From Eubacterium sp. (lineage in GTDB: Bacteria > Bacillota > Clostridia > Lachnospirales > Lachnospiraceae), in assembly GCA_017480495.1 (NCBI GenBank), contig JAFVAQ010000026.1, forward strand, positions 24,635-88,634: a DNA stretch of 64,000 nt, given 5' to 3'. Under the pieces are notes generated by a model, which worked only from the letters and a program-made list of their open reading frames with translations, searched no databases and was not told the origin of the DNA. The translations under genes and the position numbers were made by a program. Below, piece after piece: positions 34,804-43,844 of the stretch. Numbering within the stretch: position 1 is the stretch's first letter; each line of letters opens with the position of its first letter.

Positions 34804-35795
34804 TAATCAGAGATTTAGAAAAAATAGATAGCAGAGACTATCTTAGCAGGATTCGACTTAAGAATGAAAACGAACATAAGAAAAGACTAGAAGAAATATA
34901 TGAAAAGCTTCCTGAGTATAAGGAGCTGGAAGATTCTATCTCTACTATCGCATTTAACGAAGTCCGCAAGAGACTAAATAAGAATAAACAGGATTATTCA
35001 ACTGATTATGAGTCTAAGATCAGTGATATATCCGCGAAGAAGATAAAGCTACTTACCGATCATGGGTTTGCAGCAGATTATCTCGATCCTATCTACGACT
35101 GCCCTATCTGTCAGGATTGGGGAGAAATCGACGGAAAGGTATGTTCCTGCGTGATGAAACTACGTATACAGGAGCTATACCAGAAGTCAAATCTATTTAG
35201 TATTCTCGAGAAGGAAAACTTCGAAACCTTCTCTTTAGAACCTTATAGTCAGGAAAAATATAAGGATAGAGACCTCACTCCATACGAAAATGCCGAAAGA
35301 CAGTATAATAAAGCCAAAAAGTTTGTGGAAAATTTTGAGACAAATCATGGCAATATATTAATGTATGGAGAAACAGGACTGGGTAAGACATTTCTATCCA
35401 ACTGTATAGCTAAGGCATTGCTGGACAAAGGGCACACTGTTCTATACCTTTCAAGCAACGAGCTATTTGAAGATGTCCTGTCCAACTTCATAATGTCGGG
35501 CAGCTACACGGATAAGGCGGCTCTGGAACCAATCTATGAATACATATATACAAGTGACCTACTTATAATAGATGATCTTGGTTCCGAAGTACTTAGTTCC
35601 TTTGTAAAATCTCAGCTGTTTGAAATAATAAATAAAAGAATTATCACAAACCGTTCTACACTCATTACTACTAATCTCAGTCTTGAAGTCCTTCAGGACA
35701 GATACACAGAACGAGTTATGTCCAGGATTGCTGATAAATATATACTCTATCCATTATATGGAGATGATATAAGATACCATGGAGGAAAAAGATAA
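34800..35795 (+). CDS. dnaC: DnaC/DnaI-type helicase loader ATPase
   Basis: AAA+ loader placing the replicative helicase on DNA. 331 residues: an N-terminal helical part, a zinc-binding motif with C101, C104, C115, C117 (CPICQDW ... VCSC), Walker A GETGLGKT (190-197), Walker B LLIIDDLGSE and a C-terminal arginine-finger region (YTERVMSRI). Longer than E. coli DnaC and closer to the DnaI type of Firmicutes with its zinc N-domain. Start overlaps dnaD (ATGA) and its stop overlaps prs by one base. Confidence 0.94.
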   Translation: MIIRDLEKIDSRDYLSRIRLKNENEHKKRLEEIYEKLPEYKELEDSISTIAFNEVRKRLNKNKQDYSTDYESKISDISAKKIKLLTDHGFAADYLDPIYDCPICQDWGEIDGKVCSCVMKLRIQELYQKSNLFSILEKENFETFSLEPYSQEKYKDRDLTPYENAERQYNKAKKFVENFETNHGNILMYGETGLGKTFLSNCIAKALLDKGHTVLYLSSNELFEDVLSNFIMSGSYTDKAALEPIYEYIYTSDLLIIDDLGSEVLSSFVKSQLFEIINKRIITNRSTLITTNLSLEVLQDRYTERVMSRIADKYILYPLYGDDIRYHGGKR

Positions 35796-37003
35796 TGCCT
35801 GATCAAAGCAAACTCATCACAGTCCCTGCAGGTAAACTGGGAATAATAGCGCTTAAAAGTAGCGAAAAGCTCGGCAACAAGGTAAATGATTACCTGGTAA
35901 GATGGCGCAAAGAAAGAGAGCATTTTGACACCGAGCACCTGATGTTCAACGGCTACACCAGAGACACCTACCTACTTGAGTCTGACTGCCCTAGATTCGC
36001 TTCCGGAGAAGCAAAAGGAACACTTTCTGATTCAGTGAGAGGTACAGATCTGTATATTCTTGCAGATGTAACTAACACCGGAATTGAATACAATCTAGGT
36101 GGTAGAATGGTTCCAATGACTCCAGATGAGCACTATGCTGACATAAAGAGAGTTATAGCAGCCAGCGCTGGAAAAGCTCACAGAATCAATGTTATAATGC
36201 CTTTCCTATATGAGTCCAGACAGCATAAACGTACCAGAAGAGAATCTCTTGACTGCGCTATGGCACTTCAGGAGCTGGTTTCTATGGGAGTTTCAAATAT
36301 CATAACATTTGATGCTCATGATCCAAGAGTTCAGAATGCTATACCAACTGTTGGATTTGAGAATCTGATGCCAACATATCAGTTCATTAAATGTATACTT
36401 AAAACCACCCCTGATCTGGAGCTTGATAATGAGCACATGATGGTTATAAGCCCTGATGAAGGTGCTATGCATAGAGCTATCTACTTTGCAAACCACTTTG
36501 GAGTAGATGTAGGTATGTTCTACAAGAGAAGGGACTATTCAAAGGTTGTTAATGGAAAAAATCCTATTGTTGCACACGAGTTCCTGGGTGACTCTGTAGA
36601 AGGAAAGGATGTTTTCATCATTGATGATATGATAGCTTCCGGCGAAAGTATGCTGGATGTATGTCGTAAGCTTAAGGCACGTAAGGCAAGAAGGGTATTC
36701 TGTATAGCAACATTTGGTCTCTTTACTGCCGGACTTGATGTATTTGACAAGGCTTATAAAGAAGGAGTCTTCGACAGAGTTATATCCACAAATGTAACTT
36801 ATCAGAATCCTGAGCTCTTTAATAGAGAGTGGTATAGTTCTACTGACCTAAGCAAGTATATAGCTATAATAATTGATCATTTAAATCATGATTCATCTAT
36901 CAGTGAGCTACTGGACCCAGTACTTCGTATTCAGACAAGAATCAACGAGTATAAGGAGAAGCATACAATCTCTGATAATTATGACAGACCTTCTATTTCA
37001 TAG
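35795..37003 (+). CDS. prs: Ribose-phosphate pyrophosphokinase (long clostridial form)
   Basis: Makes PRPP for nucleotide, histidine and tryptophan synthesis. 402 residues, longer than the usual 315, with the PRTase fold: MPFLYESRQHKRTRRESLDCAMALQEL (the flexible-loop and flag regions, with key R and K residues), DAHDPRVQNA for the ATP/Mg site, and the PRPP loop VFIIDDMIASGESML. The N-terminal extension of about 50 residues is a feature of this Clostridia subgroup. It starts within the dnaC stop (TAATG) and is followed by a strong terminator, so it is the last gene of dnaD-dnaC-prs. Confidence 0.9.
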   Translation: MPDQSKLITVPAGKLGIIALKSSEKLGNKVNDYLVRWRKEREHFDTEHLMFNGYTRDTYLLESDCPRFASGEAKGTLSDSVRGTDLYILADVTNTGIEYNLGGRMVPMTPDEHYADIKRVIAASAGKAHRINVIMPFLYESRQHKRTRRESLDCAMALQELVSMGVSNIITFDAHDPRVQNAIPTVGFENLMPTYQFIKCILKTTPDLELDNEHMMVISPDEGAMHRAIYFANHFGVDVGMFYKRRDYSKVVNGKNPIVAHEFLGDSVEGKDVFIIDDMIASGESMLDVCRKLKARKARRVFCIATFGLFTAGLDVFDKAYKEGVFDRVISTNVTYQNPELFNREWYSSTDLSKYIAIIIDHLNHDSSISELLDPVLRIQTRINEYKEKHTISDNYDRPSIS

Positions 37004-37010
37004 TAAAAGC

Positions 37011-37045
37011 AATAGCTCCATGACTAAGTCATGGAGCTATTTTTG
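37011..37045 (+). terminator. Terminator of the dnaD-dnaC-prs operon
   Basis: AATAGCTCCATGACT (37011-37025) pairs perfectly with AGTCATGGAGCTATT (37027-37041), followed by TTTG; on the other strand a T-rich run also follows, so it may also help the convergent vanY gene. Confidence 0.9.
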
Positions 37046-37069
37046 TATGTTAATAATATTAATTTTTAA

Positions 37070-37873
37070 TTAGTTAGTAACACCCAAATACTCTTCTAGG
37101 CACTGTCCGCTCTCATGCATTGCTGTAGCGGCATCTACGCCCACATATCTGAGGTGCCATGGCTCATTGGATATTCCTGTAATATCTATCTTGTTTTCAG
37201 GATATCTTATAATGAATCCATACTTATGAGCATTTTCGCTAAGCCAAGTCCAAAGTGCATTCTGAGCCTCTTCGCCAACATCAGAACCAACATCTATAGC
37301 AAGTCCTGTCTCATGCTCACTGGTTCCCGGCTGGGCTACAAGAGTTGCAGCCTCTGCTCTTGCCTGTTCCTCAGTTTTTCCTTCAGCAAGAAGCTCATTT
37401 ATCTTCTTGTTCATCTCTTCCTGCTGCTGAGCATTTGTTCTATACGAGGAGGTAATATATGGTGAATGTCCCTCTGCTCTTGCATCATCAAACATAGCCT
37501 GAAGCTCTGGATATATTCTACTATCTACACGCTGATCATTTCTAAGTTCAGTAAATTCTGGAACTGTGTATCCATCTGGAATAGGATTACTCGAGTTAAC
37601 AAGCATAAGCATCCATGCATTTGCATCTGTTACAGTAGCAACCGGCGCATCTGTTTCCGTTGCAACAGCCTCGGTTGTGACCTGCTCTTTCTTTTTCTTA
37701 GCAGCCTTGGTTTTCTTGTTTGATGCAGCAGTTACGCCTGCACTGATAAGTACTGTAATAAGAGTAATCGAAATAGCTGTTATCCAAATAAACTTAAAAA
37801 ATTTGGTATCACTGACTCTTATCATTTTCCAACGATACTTTAGCCAATCTAGAAAGCTCCCCTTCTCATTCAT
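37070..37873 (-). CDS. D-alanyl-D-alanine carboxypeptidase, M15/VanY type
   Basis: Zinc peptidase trimming peptidoglycan stem peptides. 267 residues: cytoplasmic start, TM anchor (about 27-50), a Lys/Thr-rich linker (52-80), then the M15B domain with SSYRTNAQQQ, the zinc ligands H187 and D194 in PGTSEHETGLAIDVGS and E237/H240 in NEPWHLRYVG. All catalytic residues are present, so it is likely active outside the membrane. It is a single minus-strand gene and does not by itself mean vancomycin resistance, since vanHAX are absent. Confidence 0.95.
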   Translation of the reverse strand: MNEKGSFLDWLKYRWKMIRVSDTKFFKFIWITAISITLITVLISAGVTAASNKKTKAAKKKKEQVTTEAVATETDAPVATVTDANAWMLMLVNSSNPIPDGYTVPEFTELRNDQRVDSRIYPELQAMFDDARAEGHSPYITSSYRTNAQQQEEMNKKINELLAEGKTEEQARAEAATLVAQPGTSEHETGLAIDVGSDVGEEAQNALWTWLSENAHKYGFIIRYPENKIDITGISNEPWHLRYVGVDAATAMHESGQCLEEYLGVTN

Positions 37874-37973
37874 TCTGAACCCCTTTCATTGCTCAACCTT
37901 ACTTAACCCTATATCACTTTTTTACAGCCTCGTTCTTGATGGTCTGTTTTTTATTTTTATTATTGTACTTAAA

Positions 37974-38399
37974 CTATTTCTGAAGCATTTCCTCAAGAGT
38001 ACGCCATCCAAGTACAGCGCACTTAACACGAGAAGGCATATGTGATATATCCTGAAGAGCACCCGCCTCTTCAAGCATTTCCAGCTCCTCTTCTGTAACT
38101 TTATCCTTAATCATCTTAAGGAAGATTTCTTTTAGAGACAGTGCCTCTTCTACACTTCTTCCTATAACCAGATCCAGCATCATATCTGCACTAGCCTGAG
38201 AGATAGCACATCCATCTCCATGAAATGCTCCATCTGTGATTATACCATCATCAGACACATTCAGTTCAAGTGTTATATCATCTCCGCAGGATGGATTAAC
38301 ACCACGATGACTCTTCTGTGGTTCAATCATCTTAGTCTTATGCATTGGACGTATGTTGTGCTCTGTAAGTATTTCGTTGTAGAAAGTTCTGTTCTCCAT
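37974..38399 (-). CDS. sufU: Fe-S cluster assembly scaffold/sulfur-transfer protein SufU
   Basis: Zinc-dependent protein that accepts persulfide from SufS. 141 residues with C38, D40, C64 and C127 (NPSCGD, GDGCAISQAS, VKCAVLGW), which bind zinc and act in transfer. It is directly after sufS on the minus strand, the standard Firmicute order. Confidence 0.97.
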   Translation of the reverse strand: MENRTFYNEILTEHNIRPMHKTKMIEPQKSHRGVNPSCGDDITLELNVSDDGIITDGAFHGDGCAISQASADMMLDLVIGRSVEEALSLKEIFLKMIKDKVTEEELEMLEEAGALQDISHMPSRVKCAVLGWRTLEEMLQK

Positions 38400-38427
38400 T
38401 TATTTATCCTATCTATAAATCTTTTTT

Positions 38428-39666
38428 TCAGTCTTTATATCCCATGTAGCCTCTTATCTGTCTCATAACATCAAGAAGTCTCTCAACTTCTTCCTCTGTA
38501 TTATAGAACATAAGGCTCGCTCTTGTAGTTGATGGGATACCTATAAAATGATGTAAAGGTTCCGCACAGTGATGTCCTGCTCTAACTGCTACATTTGCAT
38601 CTGCTATTATTGCAGCTATATCATGCGGATGAACTCCTTCAATTTTGAAGGTCAGTATTCCGTGATGATCCTCTGCTTTATCTGAACCAAGGACCTTGAT
38701 ATTAGGTATCTTCTTCATACCCTCAAGCGCTATTCTAGTAAGCTCTAGCTCTCTGGCCTGTATCTCATCCATACCAATTGATTCTATATAGTCAATCGCA
38801 GCTGCTAGTCCAACTGCACCACTTGCATTAACTGTTCCTGCCTCAAACTTGTGAGGTGGCTCGGCATAGGTAATATCCTCGAAGGTTACATATTCTATCA
38901 TTTCACCACCAGATAGAAATGGTGGCATTTTCTTAAGTAGGTCGAGTTTACCATACAAAACACCTATTCCCATAGGAGCAAGCATTTTGTGTCCCGAAAA
39001 AGCCAGGAAGTCTACATCTGTATCCTGAACATCTGTCTTGCTATGAGGTACACTCTGAGCACCATCAGCTACGAAGTAGGCCCCCACCTTATGAGCCTCA
39101 GCAGCGAAGCTCTTAACATCAACACTACATCCGAATATATTCGATGTGGCCGTCATAGCCACCACTCTAGTTTTATCAGTAAGAAGATTCTTAAATTTCT
39201 CTAGCGAAAAGCTTCCATCCTCTTCACACTCGAGGTACTTTACAGTTGCACCATATTTCTTAGCAGCAAGTCTCCATGGGAGCATATTGCTGTGATGTTC
39301 AACAACAGTTGTTATGATCTCATCGCCTTCTGAAAGCTTTCCTTCAGAATGAAGCATTTCACATAGTGATGCAGCAACGAGATTAAGGCTCTCAGATGCA
39401 TTTCTAGTAAAGATTATTTCTTCATCCGTCTTCGCATTTATAAACTTTGCCACCTTAGTTCTAGCTGCCTCGTAACGCTCTGTAGCATCTATTGATAATT
39501 CGTATAGACCACGAAATGGATTAGAGTTGTGATAATACTCATAGTCCATAACCGCTTCAACGACCTGACGTGGCCGCTGACTTGTTGCAGAATTATCTAG
39601 ATAAGCTAGATCTGTATTGTCGAAAAAAGGAAAGTCTTTTCTTATTTCCTGTACATTTAAACTCAT
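38428..39666 (-). CDS. sufS: Cysteine desulfurase SufS
   Basis: PLP enzyme freeing sulfur from cysteine for cluster assembly. 412 residues, group II type: Schiff-base lysine K227 in FSGHKMLAPMG, catalytic C367 in RAGHHCAEPLHH. It lies between sufD and sufU. Confidence 0.98.
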   Translation of the reverse strand: MSLNVQEIRKDFPFFDNTDLAYLDNSATSQRPRQVVEAVMDYEYYHNSNPFRGLYELSIDATERYEAARTKVAKFINAKTDEEIIFTRNASESLNLVAASLCEMLHSEGKLSEGDEIITTVVEHHSNMLPWRLAAKKYGATVKYLECEEDGSFSLEKFKNLLTDKTRVVAMTATSNIFGCSVDVKSFAAEAHKVGAYFVADGAQSVPHSKTDVQDTDVDFLAFSGHKMLAPMGIGVLYGKLDLLKKMPPFLSGGEMIEYVTFEDITYAEPPHKFEAGTVNASGAVGLAAAIDYIESIGMDEIQARELELTRIALEGMKKIPNIKVLGSDKAEDHHGILTFKIEGVHPHDIAAIIADANVAVRAGHHCAEPLHHFIGIPSTTRASLMFYNTEEEVERLLDVMRQIRGYMGYKD

Positions 39667-39715
39667 AACTATTTCTTTCTAATTGTTTTTTATTTATGGG
39701 ATAACTCCACAAATT

Positions 39716-40780
39716 TTATTCAGCAAGGAGAAGCTCTCTTGTCTTCTCATCAGGTATTCTTCCTGCTACTGCATCTATTCTTGACTTCGCCATAAGCTCA
39801 GTAACTTCTGTTTCAGGAATACCACGGCTCTCGAAGTAATTTACTATATCCTCTGATATCTTTCCGATAGATGCACCGTGCGCACCTTCTACATCCTCTT
39901 CTGCACATAGGATAAGTGGTACAGTATTATTATGCACACCTTCATCCATCAGAAGAACATCTTCTCTCTCATCACCTGTTGCAGTCTTGCAGCCCTTGAT
40001 GAAATCTATAGTACCGCGGAAGGTCTTATCTGCTTTGTCACGGAGAACTCCGCTGACATTGATCTTAGTATCCGTCTTAGCTCCACGATGTCTTGCTACG
40101 TAGTTGATATCAAGCTTGTCAACTCCACGAACTAGATATCCTGTATCTATATCGAGGGTACTCTTGTAACCATCAAGATCTGCACAGCAGCTGAGGGCTA
40201 CATTTCCGTCGCCTGACTTAATCTGAATCAATTTAAGTCCGCCATAGTCAAGGTATCTTCCACCAATGCTGTCGACAAAGTTTGAACCATCTTCAAGTTG
40301 GAATATTTCAACTAGATTTAACTTAGCAGTTTTCGCAGCTTTGATTCGTATATCATTTGCACCGAAAGTTGGGCAACCCTTGAAAGTAACTATCAAAGTT
40401 AATTCAGATTCTTCTCCAAGAATAACTGATGTACGAATAAGCTTTCCAACTACTTCATCTGTAGTTTGATTTTTATCATTTCCAAAGTCATAAGTAATTC
40501 TAATCGGTTCTGTAACTTTTACTCCAGCAGATACTGTATATGATGTACCACCTGTCTTTGCGCCGTGGGATATTTTCTTGAATTCCTCACCTGCGCCCAG
40601 TTCTACATCTCCTAAACATACCGATGTAAAGTCGACAGATCCAACCTTAACATCCTCTGGCATATTATCAATGATGCATTCAGGTTTCTCAAATTTTTCA
40701 GGAACCGCAACTGTACACTCATTTACCTTTAACCACGTCCAAGTTGGAACCGGTAATTTGTTAATATTAATATTACTCAT
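39716..40780 (-). CDS. sufD: Fe-S assembly protein SufD
   Basis: Beta-helix partner of SufB in the SufBC2D scaffold. 354 residues, beginning NKLPVPTWTWLKVNECT, with the SufBD C-terminal segment HGASIGKISEDIVNYFESRGIPETEVTELM. It starts inside the end of the upstream membrane-protein gene (8-base overlap) with an RBS (AAGAGG) in that gene, so its translation depends on it. Confidence 0.95.
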   Translation of the reverse strand: MSNININKLPVPTWTWLKVNECTVAVPEKFEKPECIIDNMPEDVKVGSVDFTSVCLGDVELGAGEEFKKISHGAKTGGTSYTVSAGVKVTEPIRITYDFGNDKNQTTDEVVGKLIRTSVILGEESELTLIVTFKGCPTFGANDIRIKAAKTAKLNLVEIFQLEDGSNFVDSIGGRYLDYGGLKLIQIKSGDGNVALSCCADLDGYKSTLDIDTGYLVRGVDKLDINYVARHRGAKTDTKINVSGVLRDKADKTFRGTIDFIKGCKTATGDEREDVLLMDEGVHNNTVPLILCAEEDVEGAHGASIGKISEDIVNYFESRGIPETEVTELMAKSRIDAVAGRIPDEKTRELLLAE

Positions 40781-41621
40781 TTTTTTCCTCTTCTGTCTTT
40801 AAACTCAAAGTTTTATGAATAGTCAAATTATATAATTTATCTAAAAACTCTTCTTCAGAACAATCCATTATCTGTCCATCACGGTAATAATTCCATTTAT
40901 TAATCGTACCTATTCCAAACAAACCTTTTTCTTGTATCTGGAAGAAATGTCTCTGTTCTAATTCTTCAGTATAGTTCTTTATAAATGAAAAGCTTTGATC
41001 AAATGTGAGTCTCTTTGCCAGAGTTCTTACTACCTCATATTCTTTTCCTGTAGTTACACAATCATGTACTCTACAATTTCTTACAGGCTTTTTGAGCATT
41101 GCACCATAAGTAAAACTAAAGGCGTATATCTGTAATCTAAGTAGTATAGAGAATAGTATTCCTCTTACAACAGAGAAAAGTGCAAAATCATAATCAGTTC
41201 CTTCTGAAGAAAAATGATTCCTTACCTGGTCTGGTGTTATAACTATTACATAATTGCTTAGTATTCCATCTATAAAGACCATTAAAAACCTTGCAAATGG
41301 TATAGCCACAATTATTGTAACGATCAGATATAAAATAGCAGTTAGAAAACTGATACTTTTTGAATTAGCAAATGTTCTCAAAAACTCTGCTACTATAACA
41401 CCTATAATCAAAAGAATAATAATGATTACTAATGCGTAAGACCACCAAGGTAACAATTGGAGAAAATCGTTATTAGTTTTTGCAACCATATTATCAATGA
41501 AAAAGATTATATTCTTATCAAGCATATCTTCTTTTTCAATAAAATAAAGATAAAGTATTTCTCCAAATCCCAAGATGAAACCAACAATGAAAATAAACAA
41601 TTCACCAATAAATCGTTTCAT
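40773..41621 (-). CDS. Membrane protein of unknown function inserted in the suf operon
   Basis: 282 residues with about four to five TM helices (about 5-27, 61-81, 91-117, 155-175 being clearest), then a soluble C-terminal domain with CRVHDCVTTGKEYEVVRTLAKRLTFD-like character containing C183 and C188. No recognised family. It sits between sufB and sufD, 17 bases after sufB and overlapping sufD by 8 bases, so it is a firm operon member. The gene looks AT-richer than its neighbours, which may mean later arrival. It is not one of the known Suf components; a link to Fe-S assembly, oxygen sensing or export is inference. Confidence 0.85.
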   Translation of the reverse strand: MKRFIGELFIFIVGFILGFGEILYLYFIEKEDMLDKNIIFFIDNMVAKTNNDFLQLLPWWSYALVIIIILLIIGVIVAEFLRTFANSKSISFLTAILYLIVTIIVAIPFARFLMVFIDGILSNYVIVITPDQVRNHFSSEGTDYDFALFSVVRGILFSILLRLQIYAFSFTYGAMLKKPVRNCRVHDCVTTGKEYEVVRTLAKRLTFDQSFSFIKNYTEELEQRHFFQIQEKGLFGIGTINKWNYYRDGQIMDCSEEEFLDKLYNLTIHKTLSLKTEEEKNE

Positions 41622-41638
41622 TTATCTTCTCACCTTTA

Positions 41639-43054
41639 TTATCCGATTGAACCTTTCATTTCCAGTCGAATCAGATTGTTCATCTCAACTGCATATTCAA
41701 GTGGAAGCTCTTTGGATACGTTGTCCGCGAAACCGCTTACTATCATGGCACGAGCATCCTCTTCAGAAATACCTCGGCTCATCAGGTAGAATATAGCCTC
41801 GTCGGAGATACGTCCAATCTTAGCCTCGTGTCCGATATCTACATCATCACATCTAACATCCATTGCAGGAACTGTATCTGACCTGGAAATGTCATCGAGC
41901 ATAAGAGATGCGCAGTCAACCGATGACTTAGCCCCCTTAGCTTCAGGTCCTATTACAACAGCACTTCTAAAGGTGCTGATACCACCACTCTTTGAAATGG
42001 ACTTAGTATTAACAGTCGAAAGTGTTCGCTTTCCTGTGTGAACAACCTTCACACCTGTATCAAGGTTCTGTCCTTCACCTGCAAATGTAATACCTGTGAA
42101 TTCGACCTTTGAATCATCGCCCTTAAGAATAGTCATAGGATACAGATATGATGTATGCGAGCCAAAGGATCCTGATACCCATTCCATCTTACCGCCTTCT
42201 TCAACGGTAGCTCTCTTGGTATTCAGGTTATACATATTCTTGGACCAGTTCTCAATTGTAGAATATCTAAGTCTTGCATTCTTTCCTACAAAGAGCTCAA
42301 CCGCTCCTGCATGCAGGTTTGCAACATTATACTTAGGTGCTGAACATCCCTCGATGAAATGTAGATCAGCTCCCTCATCTACAATGATAAGTGTATGCTC
42401 GAACTGACCAGCTCCTGGAGCATTTAATCTGAAGTAAGACTGAAGTGGAATCTCAACCTTAACTCCTGGTGGAACATATACGAAGCTTCCTCCTGACCAA
42501 ACTGCACCATGAAGTGCCGCAAACTTATGATCCTTTGGAGTAATGAGCTTCATGAAATGCTCTTTAATCATATCTCCATACTCGCCGTGCATTGCTGACT
42601 CAAGGTCTGTGTAGATAACTCCCTGTGCAGCTACTTCTTCACGAACATTATGGTATACAAGCTCTGAATCATACTGAGCACCAACTCCAGCTAGAGATTC
42701 TCTCTCTGCCTGTGGAATACCGAGTCTCTCGAAGGTATCCTTTATCTCCTCAGGAACCTCGTCCCAGTCAGCACTCATCTTGTTATCCTTAGGCTTGATG
42801 TAAGTTACTATATTATCCATGTGTAGGCCATCAATCGGTGGTCCCCATGGCTTCATTTCCATATTATTATATATTTCCAACGCTTTAAGACGCAGCTCTG
42901 TCATCCACTCAGGATCATTTTTCTCTTTTGAAATCTGCTTAACTATTTCAGGAGTCAGACCCTCGGCAACCTTATATACATCTTCATCTACATTACGAAA
43001 ATCATATAGGCTTCTGTCCACGTCTTCTACGTATGTCTTTTCCTTATCTGCCAT
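41639..43054 (-). CDS. sufB: Fe-S assembly scaffold SufB
   Basis: Core scaffold of the SufBC2D complex. 471 residues from the ATG at 43054 after AAGGAAG; an ATG at 43084 overlapping sufC is rejected. Contains GAVWSGGSFVYVPPGVKVE and the C-terminal GHEAKIGRISDEAIFYLMSRGISEEDARAMIV. Typical length and position. Confidence 0.97.
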   Translation of the reverse strand: MADKEKTYVEDVDRSLYDFRNVDEDVYKVAEGLTPEIVKQISKEKNDPEWMTELRLKALEIYNNMEMKPWGPPIDGLHMDNIVTYIKPKDNKMSADWDEVPEEIKDTFERLGIPQAERESLAGVGAQYDSELVYHNVREEVAAQGVIYTDLESAMHGEYGDMIKEHFMKLITPKDHKFAALHGAVWSGGSFVYVPPGVKVEIPLQSYFRLNAPGAGQFEHTLIIVDEGADLHFIEGCSAPKYNVANLHAGAVELFVGKNARLRYSTIENWSKNMYNLNTKRATVEEGGKMEWVSGSFGSHTSYLYPMTILKGDDSKVEFTGITFAGEGQNLDTGVKVVHTGKRTLSTVNTKSISKSGGISTFRSAVVIGPEAKGAKSSVDCASLMLDDISRSDTVPAMDVRCDDVDIGHEAKIGRISDEAIFYLMSRGISEEDARAMIVSGFADNVSKELPLEYAVEMNNLIRLEMKGSIG

Positions 43055-43064
43055 ATTATCTTCC

Positions 43065-43805
43065 TTAATTGGTATACTTTTCAAATCCGTTTGCGTTTAT
43101 CTCATCAACAAGTGAAGAGTCACCTGTCTCAACTATCTTTCCATCTACAAGGATGTGAGTATAGTCAACCTTCAGGGCCTCAAGAATACGAGTACTGTGT
43201 GTGATGATGATAAGTGCTCCATCACCATTCTCATGAAAGGCCTTAACACCATCTGAAACAGTTCTTACTGCATCTACATCAAGTCCTGAATCTGTCTCAT
43301 CAAGAATAGCAAGGTCCGGCTTCATCATGAGCATCTGAAGTATCTCAGCCTTCTTCTTCTCACCACCAGAGAATCCTACATTAAGATCTCTGTCCGCGTA
43401 GGACTTATCCATATTGAGAAGCGCCATCTGTTTCTCTAGTGACTTACGGAAATCCCAAAGTCTTGCTCTTGTACCTGTTTTGGTATCAACAGCATTTCTA
43501 ATAAAATTAGAGAGTGATATACCAGGAACCTCTATAGGATTCTGGAATGAAAGGAAAATACCAGCCTTTGCTCTATCTGCTGTCTCCTCTTCTGTTATAT
43601 CCTCTCCCTTGAAAAAGATAGATCCTTTGCCTATCTCATAATTAGGGTTACCCATAATGGAATATCCAAGTGTAGATTTACCTGCACCATTAGGTCCCAT
43701 AATAACGTGTGTTTCACCAGGATTTACTACAAGATTAACTCCGTGAAGTATCTCATTTTCTGCAACACTTACGTGTAAATCCTTGATATTTAGTAACTCA
43801 GACAT
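43065..43805 (-). CDS. sufC: Fe-S assembly ATPase SufC
   Basis: ABC-type ATPase of the Suf scaffold, 246 residues: Walker A GPNGAGKST, Q-loop FLSFQNPIEVPG, signature SGGEKKKAEILQM and Walker B LAILDETDSGLDVDA. First suf gene, 39 bases after the YhaN-like gene stop; RBS AAGGAGG. Confidence 0.98.
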   Translation of the reverse strand: MSELLNIKDLHVSVAENEILHGVNLVVNPGETHVIMGPNGAGKSTLGYSIMGNPNYEIGKGSIFFKGEDITEEETADRAKAGIFLSFQNPIEVPGISLSNFIRNAVDTKTGTRARLWDFRKSLEKQMALLNMDKSYADRDLNVGFSGGEKKKAEILQMLMMKPDLAILDETDSGLDVDAVRTVSDGVKAFHENGDGALIIITHSTRILEALKVDYTHILVDGKIVETGDSSLVDEINANGFEKYTN

Positions 43806-43844
43806 ATTTTTCCTCCTTAGTCCGATCTAGTAAACCAAAATACA

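Noticed and set aside
37070-37873. Vancomycin resistance determinant
   Set aside because: VanY-type D,D-carboxypeptidases are common housekeeping enzymes; no vanHAX or VanRS genes are present.
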